From: Rhynochetos jubatus
Lineage: Eukaryota; Chordata; Aves; Eurypygiformes; Rhynochetidae
Reading direction: 5' to 3'
NCBI GenBank assembly: GCA_027574665.1
Contig: CM050650.1
Location: 50,575,304 to 50,639,303, forward strand
Length of the DNA stretch: 64,000 nucleotides
The notes beneath the pieces were generated by a model. The model did not search any database and had not been told where the DNA came from. It saw nothing but the letters and a program-made list of their open reading frames with translations. Below are positions 12,859 to 24,100 of the stretch, one piece after another. Both the position numbers and the translations under genes were made by a program. Each line of letters starts with the position of its first letter. Position 1 is the first letter of the stretch.

Positions 12859-12900
12859 GACACCCTGCGACTGGCTAGTGTGGGTGATAGTCGCAGTGTC
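12859..12900. repeat. bulged inverted repeat
   Basis: GACACCCTGCGACT (12859-12872) pairs with AGTCGCAGTGTC (12889-12900): a 7-bp inner stem, a 2-nt CC bulge and a 5-bp outer stem around a 16-nt loop. It is too short for a typical microRNA precursor. It contains two CpGs in otherwise CpG-poor DNA. Confidence 0.6.
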
Positions 12901-13274
12901 AGTTCTGCACAGGCAGGGAGTTCGTTGTGGCCTGCAGAAGCTTGCCTGAGCAAATGGGCTGCACAAAATCATATGCCTCTGTATTTGCATTGGGATTGTT
13001 ACGTGAGGTAGATGTAAGTAAAATATGTTTGAGGTACATCTACATGTGTACACTTCTCTGGATGTAAATTTGAAATTCCCAAGTCACTTAAGTGGGTAAA
13101 GACTGAGTACTATGAAACAGCTGGAGAAATACAACCAAGAAATAAGCATTTTTTAAAAAATGAAGTCGGTGGGAATACCTTTTTGGCAGAAGTCTTAAAG
13201 AAGGATATAGTTGTGGACAGCAGAGACTTTATGAATGTGCTGAAGGGCGTAGCGGGCATTGAAACATTACATGT

Positions 13275-13370
13275 AATTGTATAATAATACAATAAGGTAT
13301 GAGAATATTGTGTAAGAATTCTTCTTGTATATTTAAGAATACAAGAATTGTATAATAATACAAGAAGGTA
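13275..13370. repeat. 25-bp direct repeat, 71 bp apart
   Basis: AATTGTATAATAATACAATA and the following five bases (13275-13299) recur at 13346-13370 with one T-to-G difference. The intervening sequence also contains related AT-rich words such as TTGTATA and ACAAGAATTG. This looks like a local duplication within an AT-rich segment. Confidence 0.85.
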
Positions 13371-14374
13371 ATGAGCCAGCCTGTAAAGTGACAGTAGCAC
13401 AGCAAAAAAAGAGATAGCTTTTCCCCTTTGTGTTACTCAAACGACTACTGCTTGAAAAGCATTAAGGGCTAGGAGGAAAATGTTAATGACAATGAGAAGC
13501 AAGGAACTAAATCACAGTACATCCAAGTTTCAAGAGTTTACAGGATAAAGATAGGAACATTAAAAGATAAGGAATGAAAGAATTCTCCTGACAATTACTT
13601 CAGATGAATTGAAAACACTTTTGCAAAGAGAAAAAAATAATGTAAGAGGAAAAGAAATCCAGTAATAAATGAGGTGAGGAATAGGAACTGCTGAATCCTT
13701 CTGGTTTCTACCTGAGAGCCACATCTTCCAGGCAGTGGAGGAAGAGACCTTGTTTTAAATGTTCCTTTAGAAAACGATTCTGCCTTGCTGCTTTTTTCAG
13801 TAGAAACAGCTGCTTTGTATTTTTATCCTCTTTGTGTCCCTGATGTAGCAGAGGGAATAGTTTCTTGTTTCTAGTTAGTTATCTTGTTACGGATAAGTCA
13901 TAAAGGTGCTGCTTGCCTTTCCCTACCGACACAGGTGAAGGCTAAACCATACATGCTGTTTTTTATCTCAGTGTCTCTCAAACTGCATCAGGCTGTGAGG
14001 CGAGAGATACGGCGGGATGGAGGCTTCAGCGCCTTGCACCTCTCTGAAGGCAAATCATGCTGAGCTTCACCTGTGCTGGGAATCCAGAGTTGTAGCTGCA
14101 GAAACTGTGTCCCCCACCCATACCTATATCTGACTTCTACATTCTGCTCAAGCTGCCTTCCACCTTATCAGCTCTTTGAAAACTTCATAAATCTTAATCA
14201 GTTTACAAATTTCAGGATTTTTAATCTCAGGAGACATTAGTCTGAGACTTCACAGGATGAGATTTATACCTCTGATAGGAACAGTTTAGCCTTTGCTATG
14301 TGAGATTTGATTAATTCAGTCTCTAAGTATGTCAGTGTCTTTTGCACTGTGTGTTTTTATTAGGTAGTTAACAC
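13371..14374. other. non-coding DNA
   Basis: AT-rich sequence with no recognisable exon or repeat family. Short frames only. Confidence 0.5.
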
Positions 14375-14840
14375 ATGACAGCTAATATGTCAGTGAATCA
14401 CTGTCAGGGCGCAGTGAGGCAGCTGCCCCGTGCTGTGCCATGCCAAGCACCATGCGAGGCAAGCCGGCCAGCCTGGCAGCAGGAGCCAGGGTCAGCCACA
14501 CTGGACAAGTCCTGGCTGTCGGGTAGGTCGAGGTGGAGCCAGGACTTCGAGGTGAGGTCCAGGAGATGCGTAGCTAGGCACAAGCAAGGCTGCAGCCCCC
14601 CAGGCATGCGTGAGGGGCAGCTCTCCAGCAAGAAGATCTGGATCCCTGCAGCCTTATCCACTGGTGCACTGCACTCACCGCAGGGCTGGCCCTGTGGACA
14701 GAGCCTGCTGTTAGCCACTCAATCTGGCCTTCCAGGGTTCTTCTTTCTGCCGGGTGATTTTTCAGCTGTGAGGAGCTATGATTGCAGTCTTAAAGGAGGA
14801 GCTTTGTTAGCAGAAGGGGATATAAAATTTTCACTGTAGA
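14375..14840. other. GC-richer patch with long open frame, identity unknown
   Basis: This patch is clearly richer in G+C than its surroundings and is open for 154 codons on the plus strand (14375-14839) and 104 on the minus (14718-14404). Long frames on both strands are expected from reduced stop-codon density. The plus-strand translation is rich in Arg, Gln, Ser and Pro and shows no domain I recognise. There is no obvious splice structure. It could be a regulatory or CpG-containing island, a lncRNA exon or an old repeat. I do not call a gene. Confidence 0.35.
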
Positions 14841-15048
14841 AGCAATAAAGATTGAGGAGGGTACAATGTTTTTGCTCAGCTTCCCCATGTGTGACTGTGC
14901 TGTCTCCACGTCTTCAAGCTCTCGCTGTCATAGACGAGTTGCAGAATATTCTGATCCTTGCTGCAAATTGGCCCTGAAGTGCCACAACATCCCAGGAGCT
15001 TTGTTTATATCTCCTCGGTCAAAAATAAATAGGCCTGATATATCTAGT
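14841..15048. other. non-coding DNA
   Basis: Short AT-rich segment between the GC-richer patch and the inverted-repeat arm. Nothing recognised. Confidence 0.5.
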
Positions 15049-15099
15049 TATTTTGAACAGTGATGAAGTGCAGTAAATAAATGTCACCCTTGATGCTAG
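15049..15099. repeat. left arm of 51-bp inverted repeat (host side)
   Basis: This 51-bp segment is repeated in inverted orientation at 15609-15659 with 50 of 51 bases identical (the only difference is G at 15073 against T at 15635 on the same strand). It lies 177 bp outside the LTR that contains the other copy, in ordinary flanking DNA. It is therefore the likely donor of the copy inside the LTR. Confidence 0.95.
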
Positions 15100-15276
15100 T
15101 AGGAGTAATACAAGAATATTTTATAGGCATCTGCTGTATATTCTGAAATGCTACCTAAATTTAAGATAGCTGAAAATGCAAAATACTGCGTGGGGATTTT
15201 TGTGCTAAATATATGACTGAAACAATTCCAAGAAGGGGAATGGAAAAGTTACAGTATTGTTTGAGTTCTACCATAG
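15100..15276. other. flanking DNA between donor arm and LTR
   Basis: AT-rich sequence with no recognisable feature. It separates the left inverted-repeat arm from the 3' end of the minus-strand LTR. Confidence 0.5.
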
Positions 15277-15587
15277 TGTTACAGTTTAACCTCAGCCAGC
15301 AACTAAACCCCACACAGCCACTCACCCACTCCCCCCTGGTAGGATGAAGGTAGAGAATCGGAAGAGAATACGTGAGAAAACTTGTGGGTTGAGATAAAGA
15401 CTGGTGCATTGGCAGAGCAAAAGCCACTCACGCAAGCAAAGCAAAACAAGGACTTCATTCACCACTTCCCATCAGCAGGCTGGTGTTCAGCCACCCCAGG
15501 AAAGCAGGGCTCCGTCACATGTGTTGATTACTTGGGAAGACAAATGCCATCACTCCGAACGTCGCCCCCTTCCTCCTGCTTCCGCAA

Positions 15588-15594
15588 CTTTATA
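15588..15594 (-). promoter_or_regulatory. TATA motif of the 15.3-15.9 kb LTR
   Basis: CTTTATA on the plus strand is TATAAAG on the minus strand, in the position the TATAAG motif occupies in the homologous LTR at 33,331. The inserted segment 15603-15659 begins 8 bp upstream of it in LTR orientation. Confidence 0.65.
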
Positions 15595-15602
15595 TGCTGA
15601 GC

Positions 15603-15659
15603 TGGGTGCTAGCATCAAGGGTGACATTTATTTATTGCACTTCATCACTGTTCAAAATA
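15603..15659. repeat. templated insertion in LTR: 6-bp filler plus inverted 51-bp copy
   Basis: Compared with the LTR at 33,057-33,734, about 17 bp between the AAAGGGAT motif and the TATA region are replaced here by TGGGTG (15603-15608) and a 51-bp inverted copy (15609-15659) of the DNA at 15049-15099. LTR similarity resumes on both sides (CTTTATATGCTGAGC to the left, GGAAAATCCCTTTGG to the right). The insertion is therefore within the LTR, not at its edge. Confidence 0.9.
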
Positions 15660-15875
15660 TGGAAAATCCCTTTGGTCAGGTGGGGTCAGCTGTCCCAGCT
15701 GTGTCACCTCCCAACTCCCTGTGCACGGCTAGCCTACTCGCTGCTGTAAACACTGCTCAACAGAAACGAAAACATCTTTGTACTATCAACACTGTTTTCA
15801 GCGCAAATCCAAACCACAAGCCCCATACTAGCTACTGTGAAGAAAATTAACTCCATCCCAGCCCAAAACAGCACA

Positions 15876-18145
15876 CTTGGCTTTACTAACAATGTTCAGT
15901 ACATCCTTAGCTCAGAAATGCTTATGTGAGGTATGATTTCAGTCCAGGTTCAGCAATATGCTCACGTATTTCCTGCAGACTTCTATAGCTGCTGTCTACA
16001 TTAACAAATATTTGAGTTGGATAGGAAGGGGTCAGCATTTTTGGTCACCAGTATCTATACTATGTGCGGTTCTGGGATTTTACTTTGGGCTGGTCTGGTC
16101 CAGGGACTGAGGCGGTCTGTACCGCACGTGTAGGTCAAAGCTGTCCAAGGGGTTGCTGCTCCCTGGGGACCGAAGTTCATTTTGTGCACACCTTGTTCAG
16201 TTTTCTTCACAAGGAGTTCAGTTAATGTGCACCAAATCTGCCTGGGAAACCCAATCCGTGTATTGAAAAATGGAGAAGTGGGGGGATTCTTTTCAAAATT
16301 ACTTTAGTATGATGAGCCAAAATGCTAATGTAAATACACCTTACATATTCAGTGTGTCTAAATGCTTGAAAATATTAAGGCTTATCTTTTATAACATAAT
16401 AAAATCTATGATTAATGATAGCACTGCATTACTGGTCGAAACTGTGAGACTGCTTTCAAATAACATATTATCCATACCCAAGTCTCATTTTATTCTTCAG
16501 GATGTAATTGATGCATGTTTTAATGTTTAATTCTATACTCAGTATCCAGGGGGAATTGGAAACAACTGGCCTGGCTACTTGCTTTAATTAAAATACTTCA
16601 GTAAAAACAATTTTCTGGTGACACATTATTCATGCTTTTTTTTTATTTGCTACAATTTATTTTTATTTTAGAGCATCTCAGTCTCTATATGGACTGTGTG
16701 GCCATCTAAAGTGAATATGATATTCCAGGCTATGGTGATAGAACAGCAAAAAGCAATATATCCGCAGTAAGACGAGAACTTGGTCTTTGGACTAACGGGA
16801 ACAGGAGTTGACATTGGGAAGAATATAGTACATCTTTAATATCCTTACATAGAAGGGCATTTTTTCCTAATTCTCTAGAACAGCTGAAAATTTTTCTGCA
16901 CCTGTTGAGGATTCAGTAAGTACAGTAAGACATAAATGGCTGATGGCTATATGTTTTCAGCATAGGAAGTGTTTTAGTTCTGTAAAAAGGCAGAAAACGG
17001 CTGACAGATCCATTCTGCATTCCCACCTGTGCTTGATAAATAGGGGATAGCAAGTGTTATTGCTTTTAAATGTATCTTTTACATCTTTGTCATTTTCTTT
17101 AAACTTCGTTTTGTTGCCAGACAGAACAGGTTGTTTGGAGGAGGGGAAGCAAAGAAAATCTTTGAAAGAATCTGCCTGTTCATGTTGGTAAAATGGCCAA
17201 ATTCATGACACCCCCATCCCCCGCCAAAAAAATAAAAAGGAGCTGGAAGCTGCATGCTGCCCTGCCCTGGCTGCTGGAGTGAGAGTGTTGTCTTGCAAAC
17301 TGTGAATTGGCAGTGAGCTATCATCGTTCCTTTGAAAGTCAAATGGCTTTAAATCAGAGCTTCAGCTTATGTTGGGAGACATTTGAGCCTTTTCTGTTCT
17401 TTCCTCTTTTCCAACATAAACGTCAGGGATGCAGCCATTTTCTATTACAAATTTGAGAACACTTCAGAGAGGGGCTGATTTCCCTCTGTGTTAAGGTAAT
17501 CCTGTAAAGGTCACCATCCTACCAATGTGAGCTTCCAAGATAAGGTACTAAGAGTGAGTGCTTTTTTACTGTGCGATCGGATATTTGAGAGCTTTCTTTG
17601 AAGTTTGCAATTTCTTTTGCCAGCTGGTCCCCGGATTGCCAGAGGTGACCTAATAACACTTAGCTGGTAATTTATGAACTTGTGTTCATTACAGAAGCAC
17701 TGCAACAAACCTCCTAAGCTTGTTGTCTCTTGGTCAGACGTTAGCTTGAAATCTGAAAGGCAAGTTAATTGCTTTGAATGTTTCAGATCCTGCTGTTTGT
17801 CTGACAAGTGGAGGGCTGCTCTTTATGTTTTCTGAAGAGGCCAGTGGAGTTACATGGCTTTGGTGGGATTTACGTTCTCCCGTAGCACTTAAGACTGTAA
17901 GCCAATAAAGGTGTGGATTTGGCTTTGTTACATTACTTTCTGAAATGCAGGAGGATAAAGAACATGAATTATGCTGGTTTCTCATTTCATAAGTGAAAAG
18001 CAAGCTCATATTTTTGTTTCCTGTTGGTACTTTGTAAATAAATTGCCACAGAGACTATTAGCTACTTGAAAGCAGTTTGTTATCCTTAACTGATAGTGTT
18101 AAGGGACAGTGTTGACTTATTTTGCTGCGAGCAGTCTTGCAAAGC
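15876..18145. other. non-coding DNA
   Basis: Mostly AT-rich. The segment 16,020-16,260 is somewhat more GC-rich and may be an old repeat, but I cannot name a family. A C-rich run lies near 17,210-17,222. Short frames only. Confidence 0.45.
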
Positions 18146-18184
18146 TTTGTATTGCCTTTTTTTTTTTTTTTTTTTTTGTATTGC
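18146..18184. repeat. T21 tract bracketed by 10-bp direct repeats
   Basis: TTTGTATTGC occurs at 18146-18155 and 18175-18184, on either side of a run of 21 T residues (18157-18177). Slippage duplication is the simplest reading. The layout also resembles the poly-A end and target duplication of a tiny minus-strand retroinsertion, but nothing else supports one. Confidence 0.8.
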
Positions 18185-21100
18185 TTTTTTATTTTAGAAC
18201 ATGCATTTTCAACTTTTAAGAAATTTCATTCTAAGGAGTTAGTTTAGAATAGGCTGCTCTGGTCAGCTTTCAAAGCAGACTGTTCTTTACATTAAAAGGG
18301 TCAGATCTCCAAGGTTATCCTTGTACCTTTTATGTTGACTCTATGTGGTCGCTGTTTGGGTGGAGGTCCTCCTCCTAGAGGCAGGAAACCAGCCTGATCT
18401 CACTGCTGGGCTTGCCGTGAGACTCCACTGAAGCACCATCAGCACCAACCATGACAACCACACTGAAGACCCTTTTTTTTGCAGCTCCTCCCTAATATGT
18501 TTCATACAAACTACCGAACAGATAGGATGGTAATTACAGCTGTTGGTCCCTGTCAGCAGACTCTGCCTTGAACCATTGCTGTAGCTGAACTGCTCTCTGC
18601 TCCTTTCCTGATTCCCTGAGCTATCCAGGCATTCCTCCCTCCTGTCAGAGCTCATTCCTTAGCTGGAAATGATGAAGAAAATTTCCTTACACCTATTTTT
18701 TACTCTGCTAATGGTTCAACAATAGAAGAGAAACCTCATTAGGGCTGTAAGAGTTTGAGGAAGAAAATAAAAATGAACAATTGAGGAATCTCATAGAATT
18801 TCAGCATTACTGACATAAACCCCTAGAATAAAGGAAAACAGGGACTATTCAATGTCTCCTCCCTGACTGAAAATTAGTTTCAGTTTCCATTGTAATAATA
18901 TTGAGGATTAAAAAGATTTTTGCCAGGGTTTTCTGGTGAATCAGTGCCTGACCACCAAGGCGGTGTCATTTATGTTCACTAGCTGTTATTAAGGTGTTAG
19001 ATTATATTACTGATCCAAAGTGTTTTTGAAAGGAAACAATCTCAGCAAAACACCCTCTAGTCCCCTTCTAGACTGCAGGAAATTAGCTCTCGGATCTTAC
19101 TCTCATTCAGTTGAATTTACTTAATTTAAATAAAGGGGTTTCGAAATGTCTTCATGTGGCCATTAAAAAAAGGTATTAAAGTGGTAAAAGAGGGGACTGC
19201 TGGAAATGGTCATCCACCACCATACTGCATAGTGGTAACCCTGTCTCCAGAGCCACAAAATGCTCAAAACAGGAGCAATGAGGACTAATGATATTACCAG
19301 CTGACAATAAAAACCTATTGAGCCTTGGCGTCTGCGGACAGATGCAGTATGCTGTGGCTGGACTTGATTCTTTTGTGTTGACCTGTAATTTATTTAAACA
19401 GCTGACATTTTTCTTGCTTTGTGTAAAATGTATATATATTGGAGATTTAGAAGGAAAGCATTCTTTGATTTTAAGTGTATTATTTTGTGTTTTGTTTCTT
19501 AATTTAAAGGCTGTAGGTGCTGTACCTATTGATCCTCAAGGATAGTATCTCTTAACTTTATGGTACATTGCCCTGTTTATTCTGCATATGGTCCCTAACT
19601 ATCTGTTCATTACGTATTACTTGTTGGTGGAAGAAAGAGAAACTTTCCTTACCAAATTGATTTTGACATCAATTCACTGGTCAAAAAATGATCTGGAATA
19701 TCTTTAAAGAGATGTGAGTAGCAAATCACTTGTCACACTAATAGAAAAAACTGCCATAGACAACTCTAAAACTCTATGCATCTGTTTTGAAGGTGAATAA
19801 GGTGGTCTTTGTCTACCAACTTCTGTTGCATCCTACAATCACTAAATGCACATTCGATTCAATACTTTTTTCAGAGGATGTATGTAAAGATTTATTTTCT
19901 CTCTTTCAAAGCACCTGGCAATGTAAATATTCATGCTAAGTGGACTTTCAGGTGCATAAGGATGTACAAGCTCAGACTACTCATTGGCTCTACTCTGCTG
20001 AAATACTGTAAAAACATTGATTTGGTTGAAAATGAAAATATTCCTCTGGCTTGTTTTCTTGATCTGAGTGAGCAATTTTTTTCCTGTTTTTTTGGTTAGT
20101 CAGTCCTCCAGGAAAAAAACAAAATAGAAGAGGAAATGCTTTGAGTTGTCATTAATGTTTCAATATCTTTCCAACTGTATCCCAATTACTGTGATATGAA
20201 AGGCCCCATTTGTCTTGAACTGTGGTAACTTCAGTAGTGTTTAAGTCTCTCATTAATAAACTGTATAAATAATTATGTCAGTATTGAATTAAAATTCATT
20301 CAGTGGTACATCACAATCTTCTTGTAAGGAATGTATTCAAATACTGCAAGAGAAAACAAGTCTTTAATATATTTTTTAAATGGAGGTACTATAATTTAAA
20401 TAGTATAAAAAAGTTTGAGCAGATATAAAAGATTGCATGTAAAAAAGAGTGGCATTGACTAGTACCCTTTCTCACTGAATGGAGTCCCATAGAATTACAC
20501 ATTGCTGTTGAAGTCATAAAATGACAGGTATGTCTTTTAAGAAGTAATAGATTATCTATAAAAGCTAGTTTTTAAGAACAATGTACTTTATAATAAACTT
20601 CTCTGGAACACTAGATTTTTTTTTACCCAAGCCTTTAGTGTTCTCGTAGAACACTGTAATATAAACTCTGGATGTGATTTCATTTATTTGGTAACAGATT
20701 TTCTGTGTAAAAATGGTACTTGAACCCTCCTTAATACTAGTTCTCATTTTAACTCCTTTTTATGTGCTTACATTCCTTTTGCCTTGAAAGTGTGACTTTG
20801 ATATTTAACCTTACCTGCTCACATAGGCATGAACTACGGAAGAAAGTAGTGGATTTTGGTATAATAGCCTTAATCTATATACATTGGGTCCAAAATTTAA
20901 TAGGAGACTTTTGAGTGATTGCTCCACAAATACTCAATCAATGTATGTCGTCACTTCATCAGAGCTGGCTAAAAAAGGTTAGCTCTGGAATTAAAGGAAG
21001 AATGTTCTTTAATGTCTCTAAACAAGTTAAGCATACTTTTTCCATCTCAGATGTAGTAAGTACAAAGCCAACATATATAGTAAAAATGCAAGCATTTCAC

Positions 21101-24100
21101 ATTGACTGATGTTTACAAGCAATAGTTTCACCACTCTTTGAAGGGCATTCGTACCCAGCTAATAAGATGGATTGTCTTGTTTTACAGCCAGCTTCAAAGG
21201 TGCTGGGTGAGATGCCAAAGTTTTTGATGAAAATATTTTCAGTTGTGATGAAAGGCTCTTTTAAAATGTTGGACTTTCTTTTCCCCTTCTAATTTTCACT
21301 AAAGCTCAAAGCTGTTGAACTATTTCATTCTAAAAGTCAGCATTTATCTACTTTCTCACAAAGACCAATTTCCATTCATGAGTAAAACTTTCTTAAAAAG
21401 TCAGTGCAATGGCTTGTGAGTAGAAAAGGAAGGATGAAAGTATTATTGGTGATTAGAATCAGGATATCTGTCCTTCCAGACTTTTTTTTATACTTTGACA
21501 GTTACCTTTGATTATTTTTCATAAGCAAAGGTTAACAAAATAAAGTTGGACAGTTAAAATGTTCTAGGTTTTCATGGTTTGATTTTGTTCCTGCGGTGTG
21601 TTTTACTGTAGTGCCTCCTGAGATCCCTTTTAATTTTCATGGCATCACAGCTTTCTCACTGATCCAAATGGATGTTGACATTTGAAGTTTGTTGATTTAC
21701 AGAATGTCAGATAATTAGAAGGGGAAAATGAATTACATCCTTCTTTCTCCAAATGGATGTTAGTCTCATGTAGTAACCTGGGATTATGAAAAAGTTAGTT
21801 ACAACTGGCATGTTAAAACCCAGTATTTTGTTATGCTTCTGCAAGTCATCATGTAGTCTTACAGGGAAAGCTACAGTTTTGTATAATTCTTTTTCTTTTG
21901 CTATATAAATTCGACTTATGGTAATTTTTTCAGGAAACTTTCTCGCAGTGCTTCAAAATATCTCATTTTGGAAAAGGTTACGGTAGTCATTCTAAAGAAA
22001 ATGGTCAAAAACCTGGAGAAATTAATGCTGTTCCAATGATAGACTTAACAATACTATACACAAATGAAAGAGAATGCTTTCATCTTCCTCTTTCTGTTGA
22101 CAACATGCTAAAAATACTATTACTAGGAGTGCCTTCTCTTCAAATTGTATTTTGTACTCACCATTTTGTTCTGGTCACTTGAGCCCTTTGCTGAATGTGA
22201 GTCTGTGGATACAATACCTAATTCAATAATGCTGCTGCTTCTGTTCTACTGTGTTTTGCTTGGCTGTCCACTCTGTGTATTTGACATTCTGTAGGACTAT
22301 TTTCAGCCTCATTCAGTAATGACATTGACTTAATGCTTTATTTTAAAAAGATATATGCATCTCTCTGACCACACAGTATGCAACCGCAAAGGTGCAGATC
22401 TGCCATAGGGATCACCCGTCATAGCAGGGTGCACCAGGCTCTAAGCATTCATTTCAAAATTGCCTTCTGTTCCAAAGATAACTTTCCAAACTGTAGGAAG
22501 AATGTAAGTAGGAGCTATGGTCGTGTATTGCTGTCCTTCTGATCATTCAGACAGCTTGAAATGTTATTTCTGAGACAGAGGAAGGGGAAATTCCTCATTT
22601 ATATGTAACCATATGAACTATGAACCCAAATTGTTATCTTTGAAATGCCAGCATTATCCTTTTAAAATGGGGGAAATAGCGTGGGCCTAAGGATAGTAAT
22701 GTTATCTAGGAAAGCTGGAAATTCACTCTGCCGTTTGCCTTTTGGTGACTTTTCTCTGTGCCTTGTAATTTCTTATCAGTCTTACCTATTGCAGGCTCTT
22801 TGTGCCACTTTTTTTTCCTCTGAGGAGAGTCTAGTAAAAAGTAGTCCCAGTTTCAGCTGAGATCTTCAAGCATTGCTGAACTATGAACAATAATAATTTC
22901 AATTAAACTGAATTGGTTGGGCAAAAATGTGGTTAGGAGGATTTTTCAGAAGTAAAGAGTAGGAGAGCTGGCTCCTATCCAGAGTGCCCTTTCCCAAGTT
23001 CATATTGGAAAGAAAAAGACCCATTTCCTCTTTAAAGCCTTGGTCTCTTAAGTGTCCAAGCTATTTATCACAACTTGTTAGGTAGCCAGAGCTCCAGCTG
23101 CACCCATCCTGGCTGCCAAAATCTCCAGCTTCAAACCTGACAGCTTCTACAGTTATCCATAGGTTTGAATTTTTCAATCTGTGACCTTTTGGAAATTTGT
23201 GGCACCATGAAATTCAATTAGTTACCTATCCAAATGAGTAACAGAAGGGATCCTAAAGTACTTGTGTTATTCATTTTCACAGAAATTTCATAATTGTTTT
23301 TTTCTTAGCATACTTGAAGTTGAGATGGCTGGAAACATCTTTTTTCTGTGTGGAACAGTGTTTGAGTTCTAGCATTTCACATAGGAAGTCCATACAAAAG
23401 GACTGTATATTGCCCACATCACTTCTGAGATGCTGATGAGTTGCAGGTATCGTGATGACAGCTATTATAGCCTGGCAGGAAACATCAGAGTTAAAGATAC
23501 TGTTAAAGAGTAAAAATGTTGTGGGGTTTTTTTCTGTTTCATTTATTAAGCATCAGAAAAGAGATGTAATTTTTGATGATTCCTTTTTTGAGTGGTACCT
23601 AAACCACTGTACACACGTTAGCCTTCAAAGCATAATTTCCAAATTCACAACCCTCTTTCAGAGAATGAAACCTTAAATTAAACAGAGAGGTTGAATCTTT
23701 TCAAATTCAAGTTCATTTCCCCAGCCTCTCCTGGTGAGAAACATATGGTAGCATAGCAATGAAGTGGCTTTTCACCGGCTAGATTTAAGTGCTGTACTGC
23801 AACATCAAGCAAAACCAGAATGCTTTCATTCATGTCATTCTGGGAAATTTGATGAGATGTTAAATTAAAAGAGTATCCAGATATTTCACTATTGAAGATT
23901 TTCGCAGAACATGAGGTGATGTTTCTCACTGCTCAGGTGATAGAATTAGGTACTGAGCACTTTAGGAAAGGAAAACTTTCTCTTGCTCACAGCATGGTTT
24001 CAGCACATTTTATTTTAGGAATTGCTCCTTAAAAATTTCATAAAATACCTCAGCAGTAAAGATATTTACTAGAAATTTCTTTTCCATTCGTATATAAGAA

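Larger units (their letters stand above)
15277..15875 (-). mobile_element. solo LTR of an avian class II (ERVK-like) retrovirus
   Basis: Read on the minus strand, this begins TGTGCTGTTTTGGG and ends GGTTAAACTGTAACA, the TG...CA-type ends of this avian LTR family. Its U3 (AGTTAATTTTCTTCACAG, GACAGCTGACC, CTGACCAAAGGGAT) and its U5 side (TTTATCTCAACCCA) align with the plus-strand LTR at 33,057-33,734. A TATA motif lies at 15588-15594. The usual A-rich polyadenylation hexamer before TTTATCTCAACC is degraded. There is no adjacent primer-binding site or internal retroviral sequence, so it is a solo LTR left by recombination. I see no clean target-site duplication. U3 is interrupted just upstream of the TATA box by the inverted 51-bp insertion. 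The middle portion differs from the 33-kb LTR, so the two are different subfamilies. Confidence 0.88.

Noticed and set aside
15404-15850. 148-codon plus-strand open frame as a possible gene
   Set aside because: It lies antisense within the minus-strand LTR and reads through the inverted insertion. It is a by-product of LTR composition, not a host gene.
16020-16260. GC-richer segment as another LTR
   Set aside because: No TG...CA ends, TATA/poly-A arrangement or match to the three LTRs in the window could be established.
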